The notes: generated by a model not told the origin, from the letters alone. A stretch of 64,000 nt of DNA from Limosilactobacillus secaliphilus (GCF_001437055.1 NZ_JQBW01000004.1:222055-286054), one strand, 5' to 3'. Counted from the stretch's first letter, positions 37,873 through 48,274 are shown. A program made the numbers and translations.

Positions 37873-38010
37873 GTTTCTTCACCTCGTTTTAAACATACGT
37901 ATCAATTGTAACATGACCGTCCCCTGACTTTGCCCTGCTTGACTTTTATTTATAAAACAGTAACAATTTATGGAAGATTGATTATTTGATGAACGCTAAA
38001 GGAGTAAGGC

Positions 38011-38304
38011 ATGCAGCTGACTTTTGCAGATGAAAAAATGACGGCCGTGGACGACCAGGGAAACTGGCTGGGTGAGATTGCCTGTCCCGTGTTGGACCAC
38101 GAGCGCAAAATCGTTGTTGTTGAGCGGGTCTTCGTGGTTCCGGCCTACCGGGGTCAGGGCCTGGCCGCTAAATTGATGCAGGCCTTCGTCGACCATGCGC
38201 GCGAAGAGTCTTGGCAACTAGAGATCATGTGTCCCTACGCTAAGATGTGGTTTAGTCTGCACGACGAGGCCAGCGACGTGCTCTACCAGCGTCATCACGG
38301 ATAA
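38011..38304 (+). CDS. Short GNAT-like N-acetyltransferase (YjdJ type)
   Basis: 97 residues. [29 protein letters not shown] holds the acetyl-CoA-binding RGQGLA motif. The CPYAKMWF segment matches the short YidJ/YjdJ-type GNAT proteins. Substrate unknown. It lies 17 bases before rpiA and is probably co-transcribed with it. Confidence 0.85.
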   Translation: MQLTFADEKMTAVDDQGNWLGEIACPVLDHERKIVVVERVFVVPAYRGQGLAAKLMQAFVDHAREESWQLEIMCPYAKMWFSLHDEASDVLYQRHHG

Positions 38305-38321
38305 AACAGGAGGGTTCTTTA

Positions 38322-39005
38322 ATGGATCAAAACGAATTGAAAGCACAAGTGGGTGCTGAAGCAGTTAAATACGTTAAGGACGGCATGATCGTCGGCTTGG
38401 GGACCGGCTCAACTGTCCGCTACATGGTTGATGCCTTAGGCAAGCGGGTTCAAGAAGAGGGCCTACACATTGTCGGCGTAACCACTTCCACCCGGACCAC
38501 TAAGCAGGCGGAATCCTTAGGCATCACCATTAAGGATATTGACGATGTTGACCATATCGACCTATGCATCGATGGTGCCGACCAAGTTGACGACGACTTC
38601 AACGGCATCAAGGGTGGCGGTGGCGCCCTGCTGTGGGAAAAGATCGTGAACAACGCTTCCGTGAAGAAGATCTGGATCGTTGACCAGTCCAAGCTCTGCC
38701 ACCGCATTGGTGCATTCGGTGTGCCAGTAGAAGTGATTCCATTCGGCGCCCAGCACGTCTTCAACCGCTTTGTGAAGAAGGGTTACAAACCACAATGGCG
38801 GATGACCGACGATAACAAGAAGTACCGCACCGATGAAAACAACTACATCATTGATCTGAAGGTCGGGGAAATTGCCGATCCGCACGCCCTGGCTGAAGAT
38901 CTGATCCACACGGTTGGTGTCGTTGAACACGGGTTATTCTTGAACCGGGTCGACATGGTCATCGTTGGCCGCGACAATGGTCCAGAAGTATTGCAAGCTA
39001 AATAA
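38322..39005 (+). CDS. rpiA: Ribose-5-phosphate isomerase A
   Basis: 227 residues, full length. Motifs: [16 protein letters not shown] (phosphate loop), [20 protein letters not shown] and DQSKLC. It interconverts ribose 5-phosphate and ribulose 5-phosphate, feeding the phosphoketolase pathway. ATG is preceded by AGGAGG. Confidence 0.97.
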   Translation: MDQNELKAQVGAEAVKYVKDGMIVGLGTGSTVRYMVDALGKRVQEEGLHIVGVTTSTRTTKQAESLGITIKDIDDVDHIDLCIDGADQVDDDFNGIKGGGGALLWEKIVNNASVKKIWIVDQSKLCHRIGAFGVPVEVIPFGAQHVFNRFVKKGYKPQWRMTDDNKKYRTDENNYIIDLKVGEIADPHALAEDLIHTVGVVEHGLFLNRVDMVIVGRDNGPEVLQAK

Positions 39006-39014
39006 GTTGATCAG

Positions 39015-39039
39015 ACCGGGATTTCCCGGCCTTTTTTGT
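39015..39039 (+). terminator. Terminator after rpiA
   Basis: CCGGGATTTCCCGG hairpin with six T residues; the next gene's ribosome site begins right after, so some readthrough is plausible. Confidence 0.75.
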
Positions 39040-39050
39040 TTGGAGGAAAA

Positions 39051-39665
39051 ATGGATAAAAACACGCAGCAAATGCTGAATGGCGAGCCGTACGAAGCAGG
39101 CACGCCGGAATTATCAAAAATGATGCAGAAGGCGCACCGCATCTGCGCCGAGTACAACCAATTGAGCGATGACCACGATCCGAAGCGAGAAGCACTTTTG
39201 CAGGAGCTGATCCCCAATCATGGCGACAACTGTTATTTACAGGGGCCGATCCACTTTGACTATGGCCGTTTCACGAAATTGGGTAAGGGCTTCTATGCCA
39301 ACTACAACTTCACGGTCCTAGATGTTGCCCCTGTCACAATCGGCGATAACGTGCTCTGCGGCCCCAGCGTCACCATTGCCACCGCGATGCATCCGCTGAT
39401 GTGGCAGCAGCGCAACCCCCGGACCCAACCAGACGGCAAGTTCACCACGGTGGAATACGCCAAGCCGATCGTCATCGATGACAATTGTTGGCTGGCCAGC
39501 AGCGTCACGGTCTGCCCCGGCGTCCACATTGGAGCAGGCTCCGTCATTGCCGCTGGCGCCGTCGTCACCCACGATATCCCGGCTAATTCGCTGGCCGCCG
39601 GTGTACCAGCCAAGGTCATTCGGGGAATCACCCCGGCCGACCGGTGCAATCATTATCCTTATTGA
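39051..39665 (+). CDS. Maltose/galactoside O-acetyltransferase-like protein
   Basis: 204 residues from the ATG at 39051 (after TGGAGG). The N-terminal Mac domain (about 5-60, MLNGEPYEAGTPELSKM) is followed by left-handed beta-helix hexapeptide repeats (about 70-190) with the catalytic His in IATAMHPL and a PAKVIRGI end. It transfers acetyl from acetyl-CoA to a sugar hydroxyl, possibly detoxifying non-metabolisable sugars. Confidence 0.92.
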   Translation: MDKNTQQMLNGEPYEAGTPELSKMMQKAHRICAEYNQLSDDHDPKREALLQELIPNHGDNCYLQGPIHFDYGRFTKLGKGFYANYNFTVLDVAPVTIGDNVLCGPSVTIATAMHPLMWQQRNPRTQPDGKFTTVEYAKPIVIDDNCWLASSVTVCPGVHIGAGSVIAAGAVVTHDIPANSLAAGVPAKVIRGITPADRCNHYPY

Positions 39666-39714
39666 TCATTTTCAGCTATAATGTTCTTTAATTAACTTAA
39701 TAGGAGTGATTAAT

Positions 39715-41052
39715 TTGACTTTTGCAATCAGTCACGATGATATCAACGAATTTGCTAAAGATTACCATAACCGTCCTGAAGCCCGCGTTATTGAAAACGC
39801 AGTGACCAAGAACGGGGTCAAGGCTGCCAGCTTCAATTGGCACTCAATCGCCGACAACGACCCCCACTTCTCCATCGAACTGCACACCGGTGATGTTGCC
39901 GACCAAAAGCAGTCCGGCCGCTGCTGGCTTTTTGCCGCTTTGAACACCATGCGTCACGAAATGCAGCAGAAGTTCAACCTGCCGGACAACTTTGAACTTT
40001 CTCAGTCCTACCAGTTCTTCTGGGACAAGTTTGAAAAGGCCAACTACTTCTACGAAAACGTATTGAAGACCGCTGATCTGGACCACGATGACCGTCGCGT
40101 TGCCTGGTTGATGGAAACCCCACAGGGTGATGGTGGTCAATGGGACATGCTCTGCGCCCTGATTGACAAGTATGGGGTGGTTCCACAGTCCGCAATGCCG
40201 GAATCATTCAACTCCAACCGGTCTGACGGGATCAACGACGTCTTGAACAACCAGCTCCGCCACGACGCGGTCATCCTGCGGCAACTGGCCCAAAACAAAG
40301 CCAGCGAAGCGCAAATCAATGACACCCGCAAGTCCATGCTGAACAACGTCTACCGGATGCTGTCCTATGCCTTTGGCGAACCGGTACAGAACTTCGACTT
40401 CGAATACCGGACCAAGAAGGATAAGAAGTTCCATCGTGACGCCAGCTTGACCCCACAGACCTTCTTCAAGAAGTACGTGGGCTGGAACTTAGCCGATTAC
40501 ATCTCCATCATCAACGCCCCAACTGCCGACAAGCAGTATGGCAAGACCTACACCATCGACATGCTGGGCAACGTTGTGGGTGGTCGCCAAGTTAAGCACC
40601 TGAACCTGTCCATGGACGACTTCAAGCAGCTGGCCATCAAGCAATTGAAGGCGGGCGAAAGCGTCTGGTTCGGTTCTGACGTCATCAAATACTCCGAAAC
40701 CAAGCAAGGAATCATGGCGCTGAACACCTATGATTACTCCGCCCTGTTCGACACTGACCTGGACATGACCAAGGCCCAAGCTCTCGATTACGGCGAAAGC
40801 ATGATGGACCACGCCATGGTTCTGACCGGTGTTGACCTCGTTGACGGCAAGCCAACCAAGTGGAAGGTTGAAAACTCCTGGGGCCCGAAAGTCGGCACAA
40901 AGGGTTACTTCGTCATGAGTGACGCTTGGATGGACAAGTACTGCTACCAAGTTGTAATCAACCAGAAATACCTGTCCGATGAACAACGCAAGCAGGAAGC
41001 CCAAGAGCCGATTGTCCTGAAGCCATGGGATCCAATGGGTACTTTAGCCTAA
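39715..41052 (+). CDS. pepC: Aminopeptidase C (bleomycin hydrolase family C1)
   Basis: A TTG start at 39715 lies eight bases after AGGAG; a GTG nine bases upstream overlaps that site. 445 residues. Catalytic Cys in QKQSGRCWLFAALN, His in MMDHAMVLTGV and Asn in WKVENSWG are present. The cytoplasmic hexameric peptidase releases N-terminal residues from imported peptides. It converges with pepN across a shared terminator. Confidence 0.96.
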   Translation: MTFAISHDDINEFAKDYHNRPEARVIENAVTKNGVKAASFNWHSIADNDPHFSIELHTGDVADQKQSGRCWLFAALNTMRHEMQQKFNLPDNFELSQSYQFFWDKFEKANYFYENVLKTADLDHDDRRVAWLMETPQGDGGQWDMLCALIDKYGVVPQSAMPESFNSNRSDGINDVLNNQLRHDAVILRQLAQNKASEAQINDTRKSMLNNVYRMLSYAFGEPVQNFDFEYRTKKDKKFHRDASLTPQTFFKKYVGWNLADYISIINAPTADKQYGKTYTIDMLGNVVGGRQVKHLNLSMDDFKQLAIKQLKAGESVWFGSDVIKYSETKQGIMALNTYDYSALFDTDLDMTKAQALDYGESMMDHAMVLTGVDLVDGKPTKWKVENSWGPKVGTKGYFVMSDAWMDKYCYQVVINQKYLSDEQRKQEAQEPIVLKPWDPMGTLA

Positions 41053-41077
41053 AACCCATTTAAAAATATTGACCAAC

Positions 41078-41117
41078 AAAAAACGTGGATGTTCGAAATG
41101 AGCATCCACGTTTTTGT
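41078..41117. terminator. Bidirectional terminator between pepC and pepN
   Basis: AAAAACGTGGATG and CATCCACGTTTTT form a stem with T/A tracts on both sides, serving the two convergent genes. Confidence 0.9.
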
Positions 41118-41137
41118 ATAGCTAATTAAGTCTTAAA

Positions 41138-43666
41138 TTAGTGAACCAACTTGGCCACTGCACTGTTGACGGCATCCTTTTCGCTGTCGATCAACTTTGC
41201 CCGGCCGGCAATGATCCGGATATCCATCTTGATGTCACGGCCTAAGCCAGGAACACTTTCCTTCGGGCCAAAGAAGTCCTTGTATTCGTTCAGTTCGGCC
41301 GGAGTGTAGAAGGCACTAGCGGTGTCGTTGATGAAGCGGCTGAACTCCATGTCGCCACCGAGGCGTTCCCAGAGCCAATCCCACTGGTCACGGAACCAAT
41401 CCCAAGCAATTGGCTTAGCGGTTGGGTTGTCCAAGATGAAGTGGTACCAGTAACGAATGTCTTGTGGCTTGATGACATCGGTCTGTTCAAACTGGCTGAT
41501 GACCTGCTTGATCAAGTCAGGATCTTGGGCCATGCACATTGCGTTGGCCAGGTCCATCTTGAATGCTGGGTCCGTGCTTTCTTGGTAGAGCTTCAGCAGC
41601 TTTGCCAGCAAGTCAGCATTGCCGTAGTGTTCCATTTCGTTGTCCAGAACCAATGGCCGGATGGCAGCAGACAGAGCACTCAAGTTGTCGCCATTCTCGG
41701 TGAAGAGCTGGTGAGCAATCTTTTCGGCATCGGCATTCTGGGCGTACAGAGCAGCACGCAGAACGTAAGGACGAGTCAATTGATCGTCAATGCCTTCGCT
41801 AGATTTAGTGTCCCAGCCTAAGCGAGCGGCTTGGCTTTCACTCAATTGGGTAAACAACTGACGCAGGTTGGCGCCCGTCTGGCCATTCGGGTCAACGAAG
41901 TGCTTCAGGCTGTTGGCTATCTGGTACAAGCCGGAGTTGACGATGTAGGACTTGCTCTGAGCAAACTTCGGCAGCAGGTCAACCAAGCCGGCGTAGTTCG
42001 TCTGGCCACCTTCAGCCAGCAGGCGCAGGTCTTGCAGCAGCTGCAATTGAGCGATGTTGTCCAGGTCATCCTTGTGGGCCATGATGTCGTCCAACAAGGT
42101 CTGGTCATACTTAACGATGAAGTGCGAGTTGTTGCCAACGTTCAGACGGAATGGCTTGCCGTTCTTCTGGCGCAGGTCTTGGTAGTCGCCCAGGTCTAAG
42201 TCGGCATCCTTCATGATGGTTGGGGCAGCGTCGTAGTTAGCGTTCAACGGAATCTGCCACAGACGGCCCTTGTCTTCATGTTCACCGATGAAGAACTGTT
42301 CTTGGTGCAGCTTCAGGTGACCGTTTTCAACCATTACGGAAACCACTGGGAAGCCTGGCTGATTCAGCCATGAGTGCATGATGGCACCAATGTCCATACC
42401 GGAAGCCTTGCTCAATGCATTCCACAGATCGTCACCCTTGGCGTTGTGGTACTTGTGTTCGTCGAAGTACAGCTTCAGGCCCTTACGCAGGTTGTCGTCA
42501 CCCAGCAGTGAACGAACCATAACCAGCATCCGTGAACCCTTGGCATAAACGATGGCACTGTCGAAGATGGAACTGATATCTGCAGGGTCTTCAACTTCCA
42601 CGTGAACGGATTGAACGCCATCAATGGCATCTCGCTGCAGGGCCATTGGAACTTCTGAGGTCTGGAAGGTTTCCCAAATCTTCCAGTCAGGTTCCAGGTG
42701 GTCAACACAGACGTATTCCATCATGTTGGCGAAGCTTTCATTCAACCACAGATCGTCCCACCAGTTCATCGTTACCAGGTCACCGAACCATTGGTGAGCC
42801 AGTTCGTGGGTAACCGTGGTGGCAACGTGTTCCTTCTGTGGCAAGGTAGCGTTATCCGGATCCAGCAGCATGTAGGATTCACGGTAAGTTACCAGGCCCC
42901 AGTTTTCCATGGCACCGGCTGAGAAGTCAGGCAATGCCAGCTGGTATGAATGCGGCAGCGGGTATGGCGTCTGGTAGAAGTCTTCGTAGAATTCGATGGC
43001 CCGCTTGGCAATGTCCAAGGCCAGGTCTAATTCCTTCGGCTTGTGGGCCTTGGTAGCGAAGACCCCGATCTGAACGCCGCTCTTGGTTTCGGTCAGCTTC
43101 TTCTGCATGTCACCAAAGGCAAAGGCTACCAGGTATGGTGAAATCCGCAGGGTCTGCTGGAAATAGTGCACGCCGTCTTTTTCGTGATCTTCGGGCATGT
43201 TGGCAATGATCGTCTCGCCTGGCTTTTCGTCAAACTTGATGGCCATGTCAAAGGTTGCCTTGGCGGCTGGTTCATCGATCAATGGGAAGGCCTGCCGAGC
43301 AAAGGTCGTTTCAAACTGCGTCCCGATCAATTCCTGCTTTTGGCCGTTCAGCTGGTAGTATGACGGGTAAATGCCCATCATTGTGTCGGTCAGAGCGGTG
43401 TGGTACTTGATTACCACCGTCGTGTCACCGGCAGCTGGCAAGGTGATGTCCACCTTTTCGTTGTCGTCATCGACTTGGTAATCCACATCGTTCCCATCGA
43501 CTTGAACACTGTCAATCTTCAGGAACTTCTGGTTAACGGCCACCTGAGTCTGGTTGGCATGCCCGGTCATCGTTACCTGACCTTCAATCGTCTTGTTTGC
43601 CCGATTAATATCAACGAAGATCTGATAGTTCTTCGGCACAAAGTCATCTAAAAGTCGCTTGCTCAT
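41138..43666 (-). CDS. pepN: Aminopeptidase N (M1)
   Basis: 842 residues from the ATG at 43666, behind AAGGAGG. The GAMENWG substrate motif and the zinc motif HELAHQWFGDLV (with the distal Glu in NESFANMMEY) define an M1 aminopeptidase. A long helical C-terminal domain follows. It is a cytoplasmic general aminopeptidase for imported peptides. The start is immediately downstream of the esterase stop, so the two are coupled. Confidence 0.97.
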   Translation of the reverse strand: MSKRLLDDFVPKNYQIFVDINRANKTIEGQVTMTGHANQTQVAVNQKFLKIDSVQVDGNDVDYQVDDDNEKVDITLPAAGDTTVVIKYHTALTDTMMGIYPSYYQLNGQKQELIGTQFETTFARQAFPLIDEPAAKATFDMAIKFDEKPGETIIANMPEDHEKDGVHYFQQTLRISPYLVAFAFGDMQKKLTETKSGVQIGVFATKAHKPKELDLALDIAKRAIEFYEDFYQTPYPLPHSYQLALPDFSAGAMENWGLVTYRESYMLLDPDNATLPQKEHVATTVTHELAHQWFGDLVTMNWWDDLWLNESFANMMEYVCVDHLEPDWKIWETFQTSEVPMALQRDAIDGVQSVHVEVEDPADISSIFDSAIVYAKGSRMLVMVRSLLGDDNLRKGLKLYFDEHKYHNAKGDDLWNALSKASGMDIGAIMHSWLNQPGFPVVSVMVENGHLKLHQEQFFIGEHEDKGRLWQIPLNANYDAAPTIMKDADLDLGDYQDLRQKNGKPFRLNVGNNSHFIVKYDQTLLDDIMAHKDDLDNIAQLQLLQDLRLLAEGGQTNYAGLVDLLPKFAQSKSYIVNSGLYQIANSLKHFVDPNGQTGANLRQLFTQLSESQAARLGWDTKSSEGIDDQLTRPYVLRAALYAQNADAEKIAHQLFTENGDNLSALSAAIRPLVLDNEMEHYGNADLLAKLLKLYQESTDPAFKMDLANAMCMAQDPDLIKQVISQFEQTDVIKPQDIRYWYHFILDNPTAKPIAWDWFRDQWDWLWERLGGDMEFSRFINDTASAFYTPAELNEYKDFFGPKESVPGLGRDIKMDIRIIAGRAKLIDSEKDAVNSAVAKLVH

Positions 43667-43667
43667 G

Positions 43668-44570
43668 TTAGTCCTCCTTATCATTGCCATCGCCTTGCTT
43701 GACGATGCCATCCAAAAACTGCCGCACAATCGAATAAATCTGCGGGCTCCAAAAATCGCGCTCGTGGTTGGCACCCTTCACGCGGTATGCCTCGACGCTG
43801 GCACCAACTTCCTGCAGACGATCGTACATCTTGACCATCTGATCGTAGGCTACGACCTGGTCTTGATCACCATGCATCAACAGGAATGGTGGATACTGCT
43901 GCCCCTCTTTGACGTGGGTCAGCGGGCTCATCTCCTTTTTCTTTGCCTGCCACTGCTTGGGGTCAGTCCCAAACAGGCAGATTTGCAATAGGTCTGCACC
44001 CGGAACTTTGTCTGCCTGCTTGAAGGTTTCCGTGACGTCAGTCGGTGCAAAGCAACTGACGACCGCACTGACCTGGTCGGACTGATTGGTGTAACTGTCG
44101 CTTTCGTAACGCGGATCGTCGATGGTCAGTCCCGTCAAGAGGGCCGCGTTGGCACCAGATGATGTTCCCCAAACAACTACACGCTTGGGATCAATACAGT
44201 ACTCACTGGCATGCTTGCGCAGGTAGCGAATAGCAGTCTTGACATCCTTCAAAAAAGCGGGGAAGGGATGGCCATCCAGCGAGCTGCGGTGTTGAATCGT
44301 TGCCACCACATAGCCGTAGTGGACGAATTGCACCAGCTGCGGGATCTCTTCGCCCATCGTCGGCCGCCGCCAGGAAGATCCCTGGACGAACACAATCAGC
44401 GGTCGTGGCTTCGGCTTGGGTGCCGATTTCAAATAACCGCTGCGCTGCGTCCATGGCGCCAAAACGTCCATCTTGAGTGCTTCGCCATCCTCTGCGGCGT
44501 AGACGATATTCTCAATCAGCCGCACCTGCCCCGCCATTGTCGGGTTGTTTTCGACTTCATGAATTGCCAT
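43668..44570 (-). CDS. Alpha/beta hydrolase, BD-FAE-type esterase
   Basis: 300 residues. The nucleophile is in GTSSGANAALL; the acid is probably in MHGDQDQVV and the His in KGANHERDF. The usual HGGGW oxyanion motif is changed to VQGSSW, a variant seen in some esterase/lipase relatives. A prolyl-peptidase-like or carbohydrate-esterase role is possible; substrate unknown. It overlaps gpmA by 14 bases upstream and abuts pepN, forming gpmA-esterase-pepN. Confidence 0.82.
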   Translation of the reverse strand: MAIHEVENNPTMAGQVRLIENIVYAAEDGEALKMDVLAPWTQRSGYLKSAPKPKPRPLIVFVQGSSWRRPTMGEEIPQLVQFVHYGYVVATIQHRSSLDGHPFPAFLKDVKTAIRYLRKHASEYCIDPKRVVVWGTSSGANAALLTGLTIDDPRYESDSYTNQSDQVSAVVSCFAPTDVTETFKQADKVPGADLLQICLFGTDPKQWQAKKKEMSPLTHVKEGQQYPPFLLMHGDQDQVVAYDQMVKMYDRLQEVGASVEAYRVKGANHERDFWSPQIYSIVRQFLDGIVKQGDGNDKED

Positions 44571-45252
44571 TTACTTCACCATCCCTGATAATCTGCTTGT
44601 CAATCAAGTTCAGCCGGTCGTCAAAGTGATAGACGATTGGCTGCCCATTGGGTACTTCGACCTGATCAATCTTGTCATCCGGCACCTGTTCGATGTACTT
44701 AACCAGCGCTCGTAATGTACTACCGTGGGCCACAATCAGCTGGTTATGGTTATCCAACAGGCGTGGAGCAATGTGATCTTGCCAATAAGGCAGAATGCGT
44801 TGCAACGTCATCTGCAGGCTTTCGCTCAACGGCTCCTTAACGCCCAAGCGGTCATAGCGCCGTTCGTGCTGCCGTTTTTTAAGCCGTGGCGGCACTTCGG
44901 TATAACCACGCCGCCAGCGGTGCAAAGTTTCAAGGCCGACCTTCTTGCCTACTGCGGCCTTGTTCAAGCCACTCAATGCACCATAGTGACGTTCGTTCAA
45001 ACGCCAAGTCTTGTGCATCGGAATGTAAAGCTGGTCGATCTCATCCAAAATGATATTGGCCGTAATGATCGACCGCTTCATGTAGGACGTGTACACGTCG
45101 GTAAAAACGTAACCTTTGGCCTTCAGTTCTGCGCCAACCTGCCGGCCCTGGGCGATCCCCTTTGCAGTCAACGGTGAATCACTCCAGCCGGTAAAAACAT
45201 TGTCTAAATTGGCCTGACTCTGTCCATGACGAACCATTACCAGAGTTGCCAT
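44557..45252 (-). CDS. gpmA: 2,3-bisphosphoglycerate-dependent phosphoglycerate mutase
   Basis: 231 residues. The phosphohistidine motif LVMVRHGQSQANL, NVFTGWSDSPLTAKG, LNERHYGALSGLNK and VAHGSTLRALVKY are typical of the dPGM enzymes. It interconverts 3- and 2-phosphoglycerate. Some lactobacilli carry several gpmA copies; this one is in an operon with an esterase and pepN, so it may be a paralogue. Confidence 0.92.
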   Translation of the reverse strand: MATLVMVRHGQSQANLDNVFTGWSDSPLTAKGIAQGRQVGAELKAKGYVFTDVYTSYMKRSIITANIILDEIDQLYIPMHKTWRLNERHYGALSGLNKAAVGKKVGLETLHRWRRGYTEVPPRLKKRQHERRYDRLGVKEPLSESLQMTLQRILPYWQDHIAPRLLDNHNQLIVAHGSTLRALVKYIEQVPDDKIDQVEVPNGQPIVYHFDDRLNLIDKQIIRDGEVNGNS

Positions 45253-45378
45253 AATTCTGCCACCCCCAAGTTTACTTACACGCTTACTATTTTACACCCT
45301 TTTGGTGATTACTTGAGCATGATCGGCTTGCTTATCTCAATGTCTTACCAGATTGGGCAACCAATTTAAGCCACTCTC

Positions 45379-46347
45379 TTAATCAACAGGGGCCGGTTGG
45401 ATGATGAAGCTGAATTGGTGGTCGTCTTCAGCACTGACATGGAAGGCCGGGTCAACGTCACTGCCCCAGCTATCAATTCCGCCGACGCCCCGGACTGCGC
45501 CCGCAATAACCAGGACGGACCGGCGCAATGGCGGCAGTTCCTCAATGTGGGTGGCATTCTCCAGTTCTTCGCTGGTGTATGGCAACAAGCTGAAGTTGAA
45601 CGGCTGGCTGTCCTCCGTTACCTGCAGGCAGAACGGCGTGGACGCGTGGTCCGCATTGTTCAGAGTGTGGTGACGGCTGATAGTCAAGTTCGTCGTCTGC
45701 ATGTGCATACCCATCTCCTGCGGTACCAGGTAAGGGGTCAGCGGCATCCCTTCGACTTCATAATGGCCGGGAACGCCGCCCGCCATCCGGTCCGGATAGG
45801 TTTCGCCAGACAGACCATCATAGGCAAACTTGTCGGCCGCTGTCGGCATGATCATCCGCAAACCGAACAGGGGCAGCTCCGGCAGGCCTTTGCGCCCACC
45901 GAAATAGGCCTGGACCTTGATCTGCCCATCGGCCGTGACCGTGTACTTCACAATCGTCTGGGCAGCTGGCGTGGTGGCCGTCTGGTAGGAAAAGGTCATG
46001 CCGACTTCACTCACTTGTTCATGGTTGCTGAAATGGTTGTTATACGGTGCTGTCGGCAGTTGGTCAACATGTGTGCCGTCGACTTCCAGATCGATATCAA
46101 TGCAGCGCGGAAACATGTCGGCTCCCAGCCACTGTGCGCTCCGGTAAGAGAAGCCGTTGCCCCGGTCATTATCCGTGGTTGCCCGCCAGTAGGTTGGATA
46201 AATTGGTCGGTACAGCCACTCCTTGCCGTCGATCTTCATGGATTCTAGGCTGCCCGATTCGTAGCTGAACTGGTAATGAAAACGGCTGCCGGTCAGGCCC
46301 AGAGTGCCATCCCCATAAATGATCCGCATCGTCTTATTCTTGTCCAT
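45379..46347 (-). CDS. lacM: Beta-galactosidase small subunit LacM
   Basis: 322 residues from an ATG behind AGGAGG, overlapping the lacL end by 14 bases; an ATG 18 bases later is a second candidate. It contains the C-terminal Bgal_small_N-type domain (YRPIYPTYWRATTDNDRGNGF; WLGAD; FGLRM). In lactobacilli LacL and LacM form the active heterodimer. The overlap with lacL is the usual arrangement. Confidence 0.94.
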   Translation of the reverse strand: MDKNKTMRIIYGDGTLGLTGSRFHYQFSYESGSLESMKIDGKEWLYRPIYPTYWRATTDNDRGNGFSYRSAQWLGADMFPRCIDIDLEVDGTHVDQLPTAPYNNHFSNHEQVSEVGMTFSYQTATTPAAQTIVKYTVTADGQIKVQAYFGGRKGLPELPLFGLRMIMPTAADKFAYDGLSGETYPDRMAGGVPGHYEVEGMPLTPYLVPQEMGMHMQTTNLTISRHHTLNNADHASTPFCLQVTEDSQPFNFSLLPYTSEELENATHIEELPPLRRSVLVIAGAVRGVGGIDSWGSDVDPAFHVSAEDDHQFSFIIQPAPVD

Positions 46348-48214
46348 AGTAGTAACGCACCTCCTGCATCGCTGGCTTCTCAGTCCGGTTGGCAAACATG
46401 AGCCCATCGCCACAAAAGGCCCCATCCGTGTGCCGGTCGTCAAAGTCGCCGCCATAACGCAAGACATCCTTGCCGGTCACGGGGTCGTGAACCAACAGAG
46501 CCTGGTCAATGTAGTCCCAAATGAAGCCGCCGCAATCTTGCGGGTACTTCTGCACTAAGGCGATGTAGTCACCCATTCCGCCGACCGAGTTGCCCATCGA
46601 ATGCATGTACTCACACTCGATAAACGGTTTGTCCAGATGATTTTGCAGGTACTTCTCCACGTTCTTGGGTGGCAGGTACATGCGGCTCTCGAAGTCCGAC
46701 AAGCGATCCCGGTAGGACGGCCGCTGACATACACCTTCGTAGTGCACCAGCCGGTCAGGATCCTTCTTCTGGTAGAACTCCTGCATTGCCACCAGGTCGT
46801 CGCCGGCGTAGGACTCGTTGCCCAACGACCAGAAGAGGATGCTGGTATGGTTCTTCAACGTCTCATAGTTGGTCCGGGCGCGGTCAACCACAGCCGCCTT
46901 CCACTGTGTCAGCGAACCCGGCACATTATACGATGGCTCCACTCGGCCCATCTTCTGCCAGCTGCCGTGGCTTTCCAGATTGTTCTCAGCCATCACGTAG
47001 ATCCCTGCCCGATCACAGCGTGAATACCAATCCAGGCGGTCAGCATAGTGACAGGTGCGCACTGCGTTGATGTGGTTCTTTTTGAAGGTTTGAATGTCAA
47101 AATCCATGTCGGCCTGGCTGATACAACGACCGGTCCGGCAATCCCATTCGTGACGGTTAACGCCCTTAATGATCAGACGTTGGCCGTTCAACTGCAAAAC
47201 GTGGTCCTTGGAGATGGCCACCCGCCGGAAACCAAAGGAATATGGCACCACTTCCACCACGCGACCCTCATCGTCACGCAGGGTGATTAGTAGCTGGTAA
47301 AGGTAGGGATCGTCGTTCGACCACGGGTGAACCTGGTCTAAGCGTTCGTCCACGACCTTGACCTCTTCGGTGCTGGGGTGCGTCTTCTGCAGCAATTGCT
47401 TGCCAGCCGCATCGTTGACCGTAATGGTGGCCTCACTGAAGGCATCCCCCACCAAGTTGACGTTCAAATTGAAGATACCGGTGTGGTTGTCGCTTGCCAA
47501 CTGCGGCTTGATGGTCAAGTCTTCTACATGCACGGCTGGCTGGGCCATCAAAGTTACCGAACGAAAGATCCCCGAAAAGCGGAACATATCCTGGTCTTCC
47601 AAGTAAGACGCGGTCGAATGCTTGAAGACAGCCACGGCGATGAAGTTGTCCTTCTCATGCAAGTAAGGTGTCAGGTCGAACTCGCTGGGGGTAAAGCTGT
47701 CCTCTGCGTAACCAACAAACTCGCCGTTCAGCCAAAGATAGAAGGCGCGTTCCACCCCGGCAAACTGAATGCGGACGCGGTGATCGACTAAACCGGCCGC
47801 CAAATCGAAATGCCGGCAGTACAAACCAACCGAGTTATCTGCCGCCTGCGAGAAACTGCCGGCCTGTTCTTGATCGTCATAGGTGCCGGCTGGGCGACGG
47901 TATTGGTGACCCTCCCAGGGATAGAGGGTGTTGATGTATTGAATCTGCGCATCATTATGCAGTTCAATCATGCTGGGTACCTTGATGGACCCGTAGTCAC
48001 TGTGGTCGCTCTCCGGTCGGTAAAAATGATCGGGGAGCTTAGTCGGGTCACTAACATATTTAAACTGCCATTCACCATCCAGTGACTGGTAGAAACTGCT
48101 CTGGCCGCTTCGCATCTCCTGTTCATTCCGGTACCAGTGATGATCGCTGTGTGCTGGTAATTGATTGACCCGGAAGGTTTCCGGATCGTCTAGCCATGCC
48201 AATTGAGCCTTCAT
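46334..48214 (-). CDS. lacL: Beta-galactosidase large subunit LacL (GH2)
   Basis: 626 residues. Jelly-roll, Ig-like and TIM-barrel domains in order. The acid/base Glu is in WSLGNESYAG and the nucleophile Glu in FIECEYMHSMGNSVG. It hydrolyses lactose and beta-galactosides together with LacM. Expressed from a promoter covered by a cre site and a nearby palindromic operator; no transporter or LacI regulator gene is adjacent, so the lactose carrier is encoded elsewhere. Confidence 0.96.
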   Translation of the reverse strand: MKAQLAWLDDPETFRVNQLPAHSDHHWYRNEQEMRSGQSSFYQSLDGEWQFKYVSDPTKLPDHFYRPESDHSDYGSIKVPSMIELHNDAQIQYINTLYPWEGHQYRRPAGTYDDQEQAGSFSQAADNSVGLYCRHFDLAAGLVDHRVRIQFAGVERAFYLWLNGEFVGYAEDSFTPSEFDLTPYLHEKDNFIAVAVFKHSTASYLEDQDMFRFSGIFRSVTLMAQPAVHVEDLTIKPQLASDNHTGIFNLNVNLVGDAFSEATITVNDAAGKQLLQKTHPSTEEVKVVDERLDQVHPWSNDDPYLYQLLITLRDDEGRVVEVVPYSFGFRRVAISKDHVLQLNGQRLIIKGVNRHEWDCRTGRCISQADMDFDIQTFKKNHINAVRTCHYADRLDWYSRCDRAGIYVMAENNLESHGSWQKMGRVEPSYNVPGSLTQWKAAVVDRARTNYETLKNHTSILFWSLGNESYAGDDLVAMQEFYQKKDPDRLVHYEGVCQRPSYRDRLSDFESRMYLPPKNVEKYLQNHLDKPFIECEYMHSMGNSVGGMGDYIALVQKYPQDCGGFIWDYIDQALLVHDPVTGKDVLRYGGDFDDRHTDGAFCGDGLMFANRTEKPAMQEVRYYYGQE

Positions 48215-48246
48215 TCATCATTACCCCTTCGCTTCAAATTACTTAC

Positions 48247-48274
48247 ATTATAGCGCTTTCACCAAAACCGTCTA
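48247..48274 (-). promoter_or_regulatory. lacLM promoter with overlapping cre site
   Basis: On the minus strand TATAAT (48252-48247) is preceded at 16 bases by TAGACG (48274-48269). A cre-like sequence TGAAAGCGCTATAA (48261-48248) covers the spacer and -10, so CcpA would block polymerase directly. Confidence 0.7.

Noticed and set aside
45397..46248. 283-codon plus-strand frame opposite lacM
   Set aside because: Shadow of lacM; no motifs or ribosome site.
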